Below are positions 25,617 to 33,049 of a DNA stretch of 64,000 nt, piece after piece. Position numbers and translations under genes: made by a program. The notes beneath the pieces were generated by a model that saw nothing but the letters and a program-made list of their open reading frames with translations, searched no databases and had not been told where the DNA came from. Within the stretch, counting starts at the first letter, position 1; each line of letters begins with the position of its first letter. This DNA comes from Sphingopyxis macrogoltabida (GTDB lineage Bacteria; Pseudomonadota; Alphaproteobacteria; Sphingomonadales; Sphingomonadaceae), in contig QFPJ01000004.1 in the NCBI GenBank assembly GCA_003241685.1, positions 1 through 64,000 on the forward strand. Reading direction: 5' to 3'.

Positions 25617-25721
25617 TGTATCGAAAACGTAGCTCGGATATAGGGGTGCATCGGAATGCCTGTCAACCTACTTTTCGATACAGTGGAGCGGAGAGGCTCG
25701 AAACCGTTCGTTTCCGATACA
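25617..25721. promoter_or_regulatory. Candidate resolvase sites
   Basis: TGTATCGAAAA (25617-25627) and its exact inverse TTTTCGATACA (25672-25682) flank a 44-bp spacer. A third near-copy TTTCCGATACA lies at 25711-25721. Three related half-sites next to a resolvase gene resemble a res region; they also overlap its promoter. Confidence 0.6.
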
Positions 25722-25776
25722 CGGGAGGCGCTTACTCCTCCGCGCACATCGGCCTGAGGAGCGGATGTTGTGCGGA

Positions 25777-25815
25777 ATAGTTCGGTTAGCCGGATAGTTC
25801 GGTTAAACGAACTAT
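25777..25815. repeat. Direct and inverted repeats, possible operator
   Basis: ATAGTTCGGTTA occurs at 25777-25788 and 25794-25805; the second copy forms an 8-bp-arm palindrome with CGAACTAT at 25808-25815. The gap 25606-25905 has no ORF and seems regulatory, serving the small gene at 25906 or the resolvase. Confidence 0.55.
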
Positions 25816-25905
25816 CTGATTTTATATGATAATATTACAGTTCGCGCTTGCCAGCGCGCCCTCAATTAGGCCACCTACGGGGCCTCTTAACTGCTAGGGG
25901 GAACC

Positions 25906-26151
25906 ATGAAAGCCAGCGCGTACGATCCGACAGACGATATTCTCCGCCTTACCGCCAACGGGGCTACAGAAGATCAGATTCGCCACATCATCGACATTCG
26001 CCGCCGCATGTGGCCAATCTTCGGCCAATCGTACCCCTACAGAGAAGGCGAGCCCGAAAGCGATGCGAAGAGTGCGGGAAGCAAGACCCCGCTCTCGTCG
26101 GCTTGTCCGTTCCTAAACTTGGTAGAGAACATTCGAGCGTTTGCGGCGTGA
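25906..26151 (+). CDS. Small unknown protein
   Basis: The 81-residue product (MKASAYDPTDDILRLTANGA...) is not recognised. It has a good AGGGGGAACC ribosome site and is followed by a strong terminator, which supports it as a real gene. The first 50 residues look helical with a Tyr/Pro-rich middle; no signal peptide or membrane segment. Confidence 0.6.
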   Translation: MKASAYDPTDDILRLTANGATEDQIRHIIDIRRRMWPIFGQSYPYREGEPESDAKSAGSKTPLSSACPFLNLVENIRAFAA

Positions 26152-26157
26152 TAGGAA

Positions 26158-26198
26158 GGAAGCCCCCAACGGCCCTCAGGGTCACCTAAGGGGCTTCC
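26158..26198. terminator. Bidirectional terminator between converging genes
   Basis: GGAAGCCCC (26158-26166) pairs perfectly with GGGGCTTCC (26190-26198). It lies between the stops of the 25906 gene (+) and the 26211 gene (-). Confidence 0.75.
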
Positions 26199-26210
26199 TC
26201 CATTTCACCG

Positions 26211-28336
26211 CTATTCGCTGAAATCTATCGCCGCCGCACCGATACGCAATGCGGCATCGGTAAATGCCCTGAAGCCAGAAGGCTCGTCAGCGGGGGTGGT
26301 CTCCACTGCTTGACGTGGCGGGCGCAATCCAAACTCAGGGATTTTGCCCTTTAGCCATTCCCGCGCTTCGGTGGTTGCCTGAGCCGGGGGAGCGCCACGG
26401 GTTATCGACCGCTGCGCCCGCTGTATGGCCTGATCGACAAGGGCATTGGCCTTGCTCGCCTTGGCTTTTCGGCTGGAGGGTTTGGCGTCCCGCACCACAG
26501 CATCAATGAATGCTTGGCGTCCCGGCCCGTCCATCATCTCCAGCGCATTACGGGCGGCGGGGGTCTGCTCACCGGCACTTTCCAGTGCCCCGATGGTCGG
26601 CGTCATTTCCTGAAGGGCACGGCGGGCGACCTTGGGGGGCAGCCTTGTCAGTTCGTCGAGCATCATGCGGCGGGCATCTTCCGGCCTGCGCTTGCCCGCG
26701 TAGACGGGGGCCATGATACGCGCCGTGATGACGTCAACCTGATCCTCCACCGCAAGGGTTTCGGCTTCCCGCTGCTCGCGGGTGGCGCGATCTGTTTCCG
26801 CGCGGCGCTCGGCTACGTCGGCCCGCAGCGCGCGCATGAGGCTAACCGCATCATTTTCGGTAATGTCCCCGTTCCCCGCAGCGTCGGTGATGTCCTGCGA
26901 GGTGATCGGCTTGCCCTGCCCGAATATCCGCATCATCATACCGGAGGCGTTGTCGGACTTCTGGTCGTTCCGCTTTTTGTGCCAGTCGGCAACCGCGTTG
27001 TCGGTGAAGTTGCGCCGTAGCTCGATGAGGCTGTTGCGTTCCTGTTGGGTCCACGCCAGTCCGCCGACCATCACCGGGGGCGGGGCCTCAGGCTTCGGGC
27101 CTTGGATATATTGCTCTAGCGGGGATAGTTCACGGGTCGGCGAAGCGTAGTCGGGATTGTCGTCAATGGGGTCGCTTGCGGTACCGTCCGTCGATGCACC
27201 GACCGCTGCGGCTACGCGGGCGTATGCCTGCCCGACCGTCTTGCCCCCGCCGAAGTAGGTAGGGTTCTGACGGACAATCGTGGCACTCAGAATAGAGGAC
27301 ACTGGCGTATCGGCAGGCGCCTTAAGGAAGCGCGGGCCGTCGCCAGAGCCAAGGACGTGCATGATGTACATGTTGCCGTCGGTGATCGGTAGGCGGTTCG
27401 AGGTAAGGATGGCCTCGTTGTCCGCAATGAGCGCGTCCATCAGCTTTTCTTGTATCGCGACGTCGAAGCGATTGCTTGCCCACGCGTCACGGGCCTGCGA
27501 ACTTGTCGCGCCATAGACGCGCTTATAGAGGTGCTTGAACGTGCCTTCGACAAACTGATAGCGCCCGCTCGCCGTCGATCCCATGCGATTAGTTGCGCCG
27601 TCGTCGCCGCCGCTTTCAGGGCCCGCTATCTTCACCTTCAGGGCCGTTCGGGAATATGAAGGGGCCGGAGGGGCAGCGGCAGGCCGCGCCGCGTTCGATG
27701 CCGGGATGTCCATGGCCACGGGCCCGCGCATGGCGTCGATTGCCATCTGGTCGGTCGAACCGCCGACACCAATCTCGAAACCGCCGTCCAGCACGCTATC
27801 GAGAAGCTGGCGGGCCTCCACCTCCCGCCCCTGATCCTTCAGGGTGGAGATAAGTTCTATCACGGTGTCTTTGATGGCCGTGCGCTTGATACCGTCGGGG
27901 ACGGTCGGCGGGACGAGAGCGAGAGCGGCGGAGAGGTCCACCTTCCCGAACTTGGCCTGATCGCGGATGTTCTTTGTGAAGTGGGTTAATGCCTCGACGT
28001 TGAAGCGGGTCTCAATGAGCTTCGCAGCTTCAGCGGAAACACTGGCGCGGGCCTCCGTCATCTTCTCCCCGAGGTAACGCATGGCGCCGGGGGTCGCGAG
28101 GAAGTCCTGAAGCTGGCCGGTCTCGTCGCTGATCGCGAACCTCTCGAACTTATGGTCCAGAAAGGAGGCAAGCTCGTCGCGGCGTTCCTCTAGGGTGAGC
28201 TGTTGCTGACCCTCAATGAGGCCGCTTAACTCTCCGTCCATGTCGGCGGCGTAGTCCGCCCATGCCGACGCGGTACGACCGCGAGCGACGGAATCCTTAT
28301 AGGCAGCTGAGGGGCGGGTATGTCCTTATACGGCAT
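26211..28336 (-). pseudogene. Frameshifted phage-type protein with transglycosylase-like domain
   Basis: The main frame (676 codons from an internal ATG at 28241) contains a lysozyme/transglycosylase-like segment, IAGPESGGD...RMGSTASGRYQFVEGTFKHLYK, near residues 205-245, then a coiled-coil-rich C-terminus. It resembles internal virion (ejection) proteins or tape-measure-like proteins of podophages. An ATG at 28336 with AAAGGG ribosome site starts MPYKDIPAPQL; a -1 shift near 28300-28312 would join this to AYKDSVARGRTASAWADYAADM in the main frame, where no normal start exists. I read it as one gene with a frameshift. Confidence 0.65.
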
Positions 28337-28452
28337 TCGGTCGCCCTTTCTTGTCGGAAGGCAGGAGGCCGCGCCGAGACCCTACAATGGGTCTAGGCGA
28401 GGTTTGCGATTGTGGAGATTTCTGCCCGCAGAAAACTGCGGCTTTGTGGGTC

Positions 28453-28517
28453 GCTTAGCGTGACATTTTCCGGTCTAGGGTACTGAGGTAGCGCCCCCTG
28501 ATTTTGTCACGCTAAGG
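28453..28517. repeat. 65-bp inverted repeat, left copy
   Basis: This 65-bp sequence is the exact reverse complement of 32392-32456. Each copy is itself bounded by 12-bp inverted arms (CTTAGCGTGACA / TGTCACGCTAAG) 40 bp apart. It lies between the frameshifted virion-type gene and the zinc-ribbon gene. Confidence 0.95.
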
Positions 28518-28523
28518 ACTGGC

Positions 28524-28913
28524 CTAGCGGCGGGTGCGCGTCGGTCGCGCGGGCTGCGCGTGTACGTCGAGTATCGACAGGCCGGACAGCATTGCTGTGA
28601 AAGCCTCTTCGGTCATGGAGGCTCCGGGGTTCCACCTGTTCCATTCCTCCAGCGCCAAGGCGCGGGGGACGGTGAGACCGTAGAAAGCGGGACGGGGGTC
28701 GCGGCTGTTCGTGGGGCCGATCTGGCCCGCATAGGAACGGCGGAGTAGCCAGCGGCGCAACAGGTCCGCCGTCCGGTTATCGAGCGGGGGCGCTCCGCGC
28801 TGCGCGCGCTTGCGACAGGTGGCGGAGCAGTAGACCGATGACGCGCGGGCGGCGCGATAGACGGAGCCGCACTGCGCGCATTCACGCTCGCGGCCCGTCG
28901 TTGGGGATGTCAT
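28524..28913 (-). CDS. Zinc-ribbon small protein
   Basis: The 129-residue protein has an N-terminal four-cysteine module (CAQCGSVYRAARASSVYCSATCRKRAQR, about residues 14-41) like treble-clef or zinc-ribbon DNA- or protein-binding motifs of phage proteins. The rest is unrecognised. It is in line with the other minus-strand phage-like genes. Confidence 0.65.
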   Translation of the reverse strand: MTSPTTGRERECAQCGSVYRAARASSVYCSATCRKRAQRGAPPLDNRTADLLRRWLLRRSYAGQIGPTNSRDPRPAFYGLTVPRALALEEWNRWNPGASMTEEAFTAMLSGLSILDVHAQPARPTRTRR

Positions 28914-29000
28914 TATCAGGGGTGATCCTGCGGGCGCACGAAAGCACCCCGCCGGAGACCGGCAGGGCGCTAACGGGCAGATTCGGGTTGTCGTGAGGGG

Positions 29001-29234
29001 TTAGGTAAGCGGCAGCGGCTGGGGTCCGAACGTCCGGATCAGCGCCGATGCGTAAGCCGACGCAGCCGTGAAGCACTCCAACAGCGCCCCCCTCTCAAGC
29101 TTCAGCGATCTGATCTCAAGCTTAAGAGCGGTACTTTCAGAAGCATGCTCAGCCTCTAGCTCGCGCTTTGCACGAGCGAGGAGTTCCGCTTCCCGCACAG
29201 TCAGGAGCGGAGTGTCGAATACCGAGTCGGTCAC
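29001..29234 (-). CDS. Small coiled-coil protein
   Basis: The 77-residue protein (TPLLTVREAELLARAKRELEAE...) is mostly a predicted coiled coil. It starts with GTG at 29234, overlapping the stop of the 69-residue gene (GTGA), so it is part of a co-translated series. No function recognised. Confidence 0.55.
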   Translation of the reverse strand: MTDSVFDTPLLTVREAELLARAKRELEAEHASESTALKLEIRSLKLERGALLECFTAASAYASALIRTFGPQPLPLT

Positions 29235-29440
29235 GCTGCTACTCCATAATCGACCCGCACGAGACCGCCGGGGAGTTCCATCACCTGCTCGCGCGTGCGG
29301 GCGGCGTAGTCGTCGCTATCGGGGCCGTAGGGGTCGTATGGGGGAACGGCGGAGGGCGCGTAAGTAGAAGCATCTCCGTCGTCGAGGGCGTTCCAGTGCT
29401 TGGCGCCCGCCGACATATCGAGGTGAGAGTTACGGCGCAT
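29231..29440 (-). CDS. Small unknown protein
   Basis: The 69-residue, Asp/Tyr/Pro-rich protein overlaps the stop of the upstream gene (TAATG) and the start of the next one. Tight packing with its neighbours is the main evidence that it is real. No motif seen. Confidence 0.5.
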   Translation of the reverse strand: MRRNSHLDMSAGAKHWNALDDGDASTYAPSAVPPYDPYGPDSDDYAARTREQVMELPGGLVRVDYGVAA

Positions 29441-30222
29441 TACAGGCTCCCGCTATAGTTCGACTTCGCGCGAAGGTGCTTGGCCTTCGCGTCCACACGG
29501 GCTGCAATCTGCTCTTCCCGGATTGTCTCCCGTGCGCGGCGTTCAATTTCGTCGAGGTCGGCGCGGTCCTGAGCGCGCGACTTCGCAAGCTGGACGCTCT
29601 CCTTAAGCGCGGCGTCGAGTTCCTTGTCCCCGCCGGGGCCACGTAGGACCGAAAGCTGGCGGACAATCCCCATCATCTCTGCGGCCTTCGCGTCTCGAAT
29701 CCCTTTCGACAGGGCGTAAATGGGCTCCATCTTTGGGAGGCCAGTCGCCGGGTCAATCACGGCCAATCCGGTAACACGGTCATATACTGCCCGCGTGCCG
29801 GTCTGCTCGTTGATTTCGGCGGCGAGTTGATCGACGCGGCGTTCGAACTGGCGTTCCTGATTTGCGATGCTGACGCGCGCCTTATCGAGCGGCGAGGCTT
29901 GACTACCGACGCCGATCATAATGCGGGCCTCGGTGCTTGCTGCCTGAAGGGCCTGAAGGGCGAGCTTGGGCTCAAGTTCGGCACGTGCTTCCGGTGACAG
30001 CCCGACGAGTTGCTCGCGATACGGCGCGGCCATCTCGGGAGACAGCGCATCAAGCGTCTTGATCGTTACAGGTCGGCGGAACTTCTCCGCGTGATTACGA
30101 GGGACGGCGAGCCGTGGTACGTCGTTGCTGACCTTTGCCGCATTCTGTCGATATACATCCGCAAGGGTAAACCGGCTGTCGCCGAAGCCATGCGCCGCCT
30201 TCGTCCGTGCGCGAAGGGACAT
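29440..30222 (-). CDS. Phage-type protein with unclear start
   Basis: The frame gives 260 residues, helical and charged, with a likely coiled coil near the C-terminus (RADLDEIERRARETIREEQI). It is not recognised. The first 60 residues lie antisense to a BRO-N-like sequence, so the real start may be the ATG at 30033 (MAAPYREQLVGLSPEAR, 197 aa). The gene may be a truncated piece fused to other DNA near 30050. Confidence 0.5.
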   Translation of the reverse strand: MSLRARTKAAHGFGDSRFTLADVYRQNAAKVSNDVPRLAVPRNHAEKFRRPVTIKTLDALSPEMAAPYREQLVGLSPEARAELEPKLALQALQAASTEARIMIGVGSQASPLDKARVSIANQERQFERRVDQLAAEINEQTGTRAVYDRVTGLAVIDPATGLPKMEPIYALSKGIRDAKAAEMMGIVRQLSVLRGPGGDKELDAALKESVQLAKSRAQDRADLDEIERRARETIREEQIAARVDAKAKHLRAKSNYSGSL

Positions 30223-30393
30223 TGTCTGATCCAGTCATCATGCGGCCCCAGACTAACCGCTATCGTCAATAGCGAAGGTGTCAACGACATGGCGTTCTGG
30301 GCGAAGCACCCCGACGCCCCGACGCCGTTCGTCTGGGACATTAACGAGGCGATGGTCTCCGCACGTCCTGAACCTGCCGCCCTCGGCGGCTGA
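30010..30393 (+). CDS. BRO-N-like antirepressor fragment
   Basis: The 127-residue frame contains a recognisable BRO-N pattern: LLRVITRDGEPWYVVADLCRIL, a middle block ending LTAIVNSEGVNDMAFWAKHPDAP, and the terminal TPFVWDINEAM, matching the GEPWFVAxDVC, NExGLY and FxxWVxxEV blocks of the family. No convincing ribosome site precedes the ATG and 210 bp overlap an opposite gene. I think it is a BRO-domain gene truncated at its 5' end. BRO-N proteins often act as phage antirepressors. Confidence 0.5.
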   Translation: MLAIRRGHLGRQRIKRLDRYRSAELLRVITRDGEPWYVVADLCRILSIYIRKGKPAVAEAMRRLRPCAKGHCLIQSSCGPRLTAIVNSEGVNDMAFWAKHPDAPTPFVWDINEAMVSARPEPAALGG

Positions 30394-30722
30394 ATGGGCG
30401 GCGATAGCGATCAAACTGGTCGCCGCCCTCGTTAGCCTACTCGGCTGACGCCAAAGCCTCCGGCTCGCCTCGCAGCGGGTCGGGGGTCTCTCTCTTAGCA
30501 CACATCGCCCCGCGATCACACCATTCCAATCGGTCGAACTCCGCCCCGTCACTCCTTGCGGGGGGTCGAGTTCCCGTAGCCCCCGCCCGTGCCTCCCGTC
30601 TTTTTTGTCGGAGGCGCTGGAGCGCGGCGGGGGCGCCCCGTTCCGGCTCAAACCGGATCACGGCTTTCACAGCCGTATCGCCACGGCTTCGCCGTAACTA
30701 CCTTAACACGAGGATATAAGTA
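30394..30722. other. Gene-poor spacer in the element
   Basis: Short ORFs on both strands have no recognisable motif or ribosome site. A GC-rich stretch with small hairpins (around 30560-30700) ends in a plausible GAGGATATAAGTA leader for the ORF at 30723. Confidence 0.35.
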
Positions 30723-30911
30723 ATGACCTCCGACAACCCCGACATCCCCGCCGAAACCCCTTACACAGGCCCCGACTACGGCCTCGGCGAAGACAATGCC
30801 CTCGCGCATGAAATCGCAGAAAGCGATTGGCGCGATGCGCCTCGCACCCACACCGACACAAACGAGAGGCTTGCCGTAATGGTTGAGGGTGTAGGTTTCT
30901 TCGACGGTCAT
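30648..30911 (-). CDS. Small unknown ORF antisense to the previous one, possibly truncated
   Basis: An AAGGAATCATC leader precedes MTVEETYTLNHYGKPL, which has normal codon usage for about 16 codons. Further on the frame is antisense to the coding part of the 30723 ORF. The two starts seem to face each other across a junction near 30865. Confidence 0.3.
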   Translation of the reverse strand: MTVEETYTLNHYGKPLVCVGVGARRIAPIAFCDFMREGIVFAEAVVGACVRGFGGDVGVVGGHYLYPRVKVVTAKPWRYGCESRDPV

Positions 30912-31091
30912 GATGATTCCTTGGGTCACCGAAAGAGGGACCGAAGGAACGGAGGCGCTCATCGCCCGCCGTCCCTCCGTCTCCATCGGTCAGGTGTTAT
31001 GGTATGTGTAAGGAGGAGGAACCGTAGGACACCTAAGTTCACCGACGGTGTTCCTTATGTGCCCCTAGAGATACACCTCAGGTATATCTGA
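30723..31091 (+). CDS. Small unknown ORF, possibly truncated
   Basis: The frame (122 aa) begins MTSDNPDIPAETPYTGPDYG with a GAGG leader, and its first 48 codons use C or G in third positions like a real gene. After about 30868 this bias fades and an opposite-strand gene start begins, so only the first part is probably native. Function unknown. Confidence 0.4.
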   Translation: MTSDNPDIPAETPYTGPDYGLGEDNALAHEIAESDWRDAPRTHTDTNERLAVMVEGVGFFDGHDDSLGHRKRDRRNGGAHRPPSLRLHRSGVMVCVRRRNRRTPKFTDGVPYVPLEIHLRYI

Positions 31092-31548
31092 CCGGGGCTG
31101 CGGTTCTCTGTCCGATAGTCCTGACTAATTGCAGGTACCTCTGAGCGCTCGCCTCCCCCTCACCGCGAGCGATCTGCATGGCAGCCTTCTCGGCGGCGAT
31201 GAAGTAGCGGCGGGTCGCCTTGCCCCGCGCCGTGTTGCCGATCATGGCAATCTCTTTGGCGGCGTCGAGGGTCAGGAGGTAGTCCTTGCGCGGACGTCCG
31301 CCGGTGCTTTTGTTCAAGGTTGAACGAAAGTCCTGCCCCTCCTCGAAGCCGTAGTCGCGGAGCAGGCGCAGCATCCAGACATTGAAAGCGGCGCCGATCC
31401 CCAACCAGCCGTGCAGAGCACGCGCGTCGACCTTGCGGTCGTCGGTCAGGGGGAGGACGGCAGCGGCTTCGTGGGTGTGGTCGCTAAAGCGCGAGGCCCA
31501 TCTGATCCCCCGCGCTCTCCCCCGGCACCCCTTCACCAAGCTCAGCAA
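31078..31548 (-). CDS. AntA/AntB-family antirepressor
   Basis: The 156-residue frame carries the AntA/AntB domain: VDARALHGWLGIGAAFNVWMLRLLRDYGFEEGQDF, STGGRPRKDYLLTLDAAKEIAMIGNTARGKATRRYFIAAEK. Such proteins inactivate phage repressors. No ATG is available; the frame opens at TTG 31548 (or GTG soon after) and overlaps the previous small gene by about 65 bp, so the true start could be later. Confidence 0.8.
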   Translation of the reverse strand: MLSLVKGCRGRARGIRWASRFSDHTHEAAAVLPLTDDRKVDARALHGWLGIGAAFNVWMLRLLRDYGFEEGQDFRSTLNKSTGGRPRKDYLLTLDAAKEIAMIGNTARGKATRRYFIAAEKAAMQIARGEGEASAQRYLQLVRTIGQRTAAPVRYT

Positions 31549-31675
31549 TGATACGCGCCAGCGCGTGCGCCGCGTCCTCTCTCAGGTGCGCTGCGGGCGC
31601 CGTAATGCCCAAGAGGACCCAGCCGGGGGCCGATAAGATCGCTTCGGCGACCTGCTGTTCTTCGACTCGTCTCAT
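31484..31675 (-). CDS. Small helical protein upstream of the antirepressor
   Basis: The 63-residue product starts MRRVEEQQVAEAILSAPGWVLLGI and is followed by the antirepressor frame, which it overlaps. The start is close to operator-like repeats at 31684-31708, and little room is left for a ribosome site, so it may be leaderless. Unknown function; possibly a cro- or cII-sized regulator. Confidence 0.5.
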   Translation of the reverse strand: MRRVEEQQVAEAILSAPGWVLLGITAPAAHLREDAAHALARIIAELGEGVPGESAGDQMGLAL

Positions 31676-31683
31676 GTCCACTA

Positions 31684-31708
31684 TGAGAACATATGAGGAA
31701 CATATATG
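31684..31708. promoter_or_regulatory. Operator-like direct repeats between divergent genes
   Basis: GAACATAT occurs at 31687-31694 and 31698-31705, 11 bp apart (one helical turn), inside an A/T-rich stretch between divergent genes at 31675 (-) and 31743 (+). This is the layout expected for a phage genetic switch. Confidence 0.55.
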
Positions 31709-31742
31709 CAAGTCGGCACGCGACGAGTCGAAGGGTGGAGAG

Positions 31743-32081
31743 ATGGTTTATCGGAAGGGCGAGCGGCCCGTAGTAAAAGAGGTGGCCCCCTACACGCCGG
31801 AGCATCCGGTAGCCCGCTGGATTGCCGACGGCGATAGCTGGGTCATGGCGTGGGTCGGGCAGATGACGACGCCTTGGCCGGTCATTTCCCGCAAGACGGG
31901 CATACCTATGGAACGGATAGAGGAATTAGACGACGGCGAGGAGCCGACCGACGAGGAAGTCGAAAAGCTGGCGGCGCTATGGTGGACGACGCCAACGGGA
32001 CTGCGGAAGTCTATAGACGACGCAAGGCCCGCTATGGAGGCAAGACGAAAGCGGCTGGCGTCAATTATGAAGGGCGAATGA
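31743..32081 (+). CDS. Putative HTH (Cro/CI-like) regulator
   Basis: The 112-residue protein has a helix-turn-helix-like segment, PWPVISRKTGIPMERIEELDDGEEPTDEEVEKLAALW (about residues 37-72), reminiscent of small XRE-type domains. The start MVYRKGERPV at 31743 has GGTGGAG at good spacing; the frame extends to 31548 but that part is antisense to other genes. Divergent from the antirepressor unit, it is a candidate element repressor. Confidence 0.6.
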   Translation: MVYRKGERPVVKEVAPYTPEHPVARWIADGDSWVMAWVGQMTTPWPVISRKTGIPMERIEELDDGEEPTDEEVEKLAALWWTTPTGLRKSIDDARPAMEARRKRLASIMKGE

Positions 32082-32086
32082 AAGCC

Positions 32087-32260
32087 TCAAAGAATTGACG
32101 TCAGCCCTCGCGACAGCACGGGCGCGCCCACGATTAGCGCAAACCCCACCGTCCCAAGCGATAGCAGGACAAACAGTGCGACAGACGCGAAGGCCAGCCT
32201 TGGTGAGCCGCCTTCATTAAACGACCTGACTATTTCAACGAGGGCGGACCAGCGGCGCAT
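32087..32260 (-). CDS. Small single-pass membrane protein
   Basis: The 57-residue product starts MRRWSALVEIVRSFNEGG behind an AGGAG site, then has one long hydrophobic segment (LAFASVALFVLLSLGTVGFALIVG). It lies just inside the right 65-bp repeat. It could be a holin-like or regulatory membrane peptide; nothing decides. Confidence 0.5.
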   Translation of the reverse strand: MRRWSALVEIVRSFNEGGSPRLAFASVALFVLLSLGTVGFALIVGAPVLSRGLTSIL

Positions 32261-32391
32261 AAACGGACTCCTGACATCAAAAAGAGACGCCAGCCGCCCT
32301 GCGGTGCAAAGAATCTGTATGCCGATTCGGGGGAATAGCCAACCATGAACAGCGGCCATTTCCACCCGTTGGTTTCTCGCCGCCCCGCCCG

Positions 32392-32456
32392 CCTTAGCGT
32401 GACAAAATCAGGGGGCGCTACCTCAGTACCCTAGACCGGAAAATGTCACGCTAAGC
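32392..32456. repeat. 65-bp inverted repeat, right copy
   Basis: Exact reverse complement of 28453-28517, so the pair bounds a 3.87-kb segment. It lies between the small membrane protein gene and the first nuclease gene. Confidence 0.95.
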
Positions 32457-32535
32457 GGGGCTGAAAGGCGCGGAAAAGCAAGGGTCAAAATGTCCACAAC
32501 CGCAAACCTCGTGTCGGGCTGTTGTGGGCGTCAGC

Positions 32536-33039
32536 CTAGCAGTTTAACGGCGCGTATCGCCGTATCGCGTTCCCGCTGCGGACCTGTGCGCACGATAGGT
32601 CAACGTTTCCGACCGAACACAGCGCCACGGCACGCCCGTATCTGTCGGTGTCCGTCTGTCGGCACTCCAGCGCCCCGCCCGCGACCAGCCGTCTGAGGTT
32701 GTCGGTGCTGGCGTAGGGGTCGCCGGGAGCGCACTCGCGGCCCTGACGACAATGCCCAGGCATCTCCGGCGCGTCGATACCCTGAAGGCGGACGCGGGTG
32801 GCGCCGCAGCGCAGCGTGTCTCCGTCAACGACCGTAGGGTTGGGGCACGTGAACGAGGAAGCATCGCCGGTATCTGCCCGCGCTATCGGTCCCCCGCCGG
32901 TACTCATGTTGAACGCAAGGGCACCGAACGCGCCGACGAGCGCAGCCGGGAGAGCGACTTGTAGGAACGTCACGCGGGCCTTGCTGCGACGTGAGCGGGC
33001 ATAGGGGGCCTTTCGGTATCGGCTGTAGTTCCTTCGCAT
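32536..33039 (-). CDS. Membrane-anchored staphylococcal-nuclease-like protein 1
   Basis: The 167-residue protein has a basic N-terminus, one membrane segment (VALPAALVGAFGALAF, about residues 29-45), then an SNase domain. It has VVDGDTL for the calcium site, VRLQGIDAPEMPG with the catalytic Arg, Asp and Glu, and TDTDRYGRAVAL with the second Arg. All active-site positions are kept. It is predicted to act outside or at the cytoplasmic membrane. The start at 33039 has AAAGG upstream; extra upstream residues were rejected. Confidence 0.85.
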   Translation of the reverse strand: MRRNYSRYRKAPYARSRRSKARVTFLQVALPAALVGAFGALAFNMSTGGGPIARADTGDASSFTCPNPTVVDGDTLRCGATRVRLQGIDAPEMPGHCRQGRECAPGDPYASTDNLRRLVAGGALECRQTDTDRYGRAVALCSVGNVDLSCAQVRSGNAIRRYAPLNC

Positions 33040-33049
33040 GGCCTTTGAT

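Noticed and set aside
28453..28517. Intrinsic terminator within the 65-bp repeat
   Set aside because: The 12-bp arms are 40 bp apart with no T-run on either side, so a simple terminator is unlikely.
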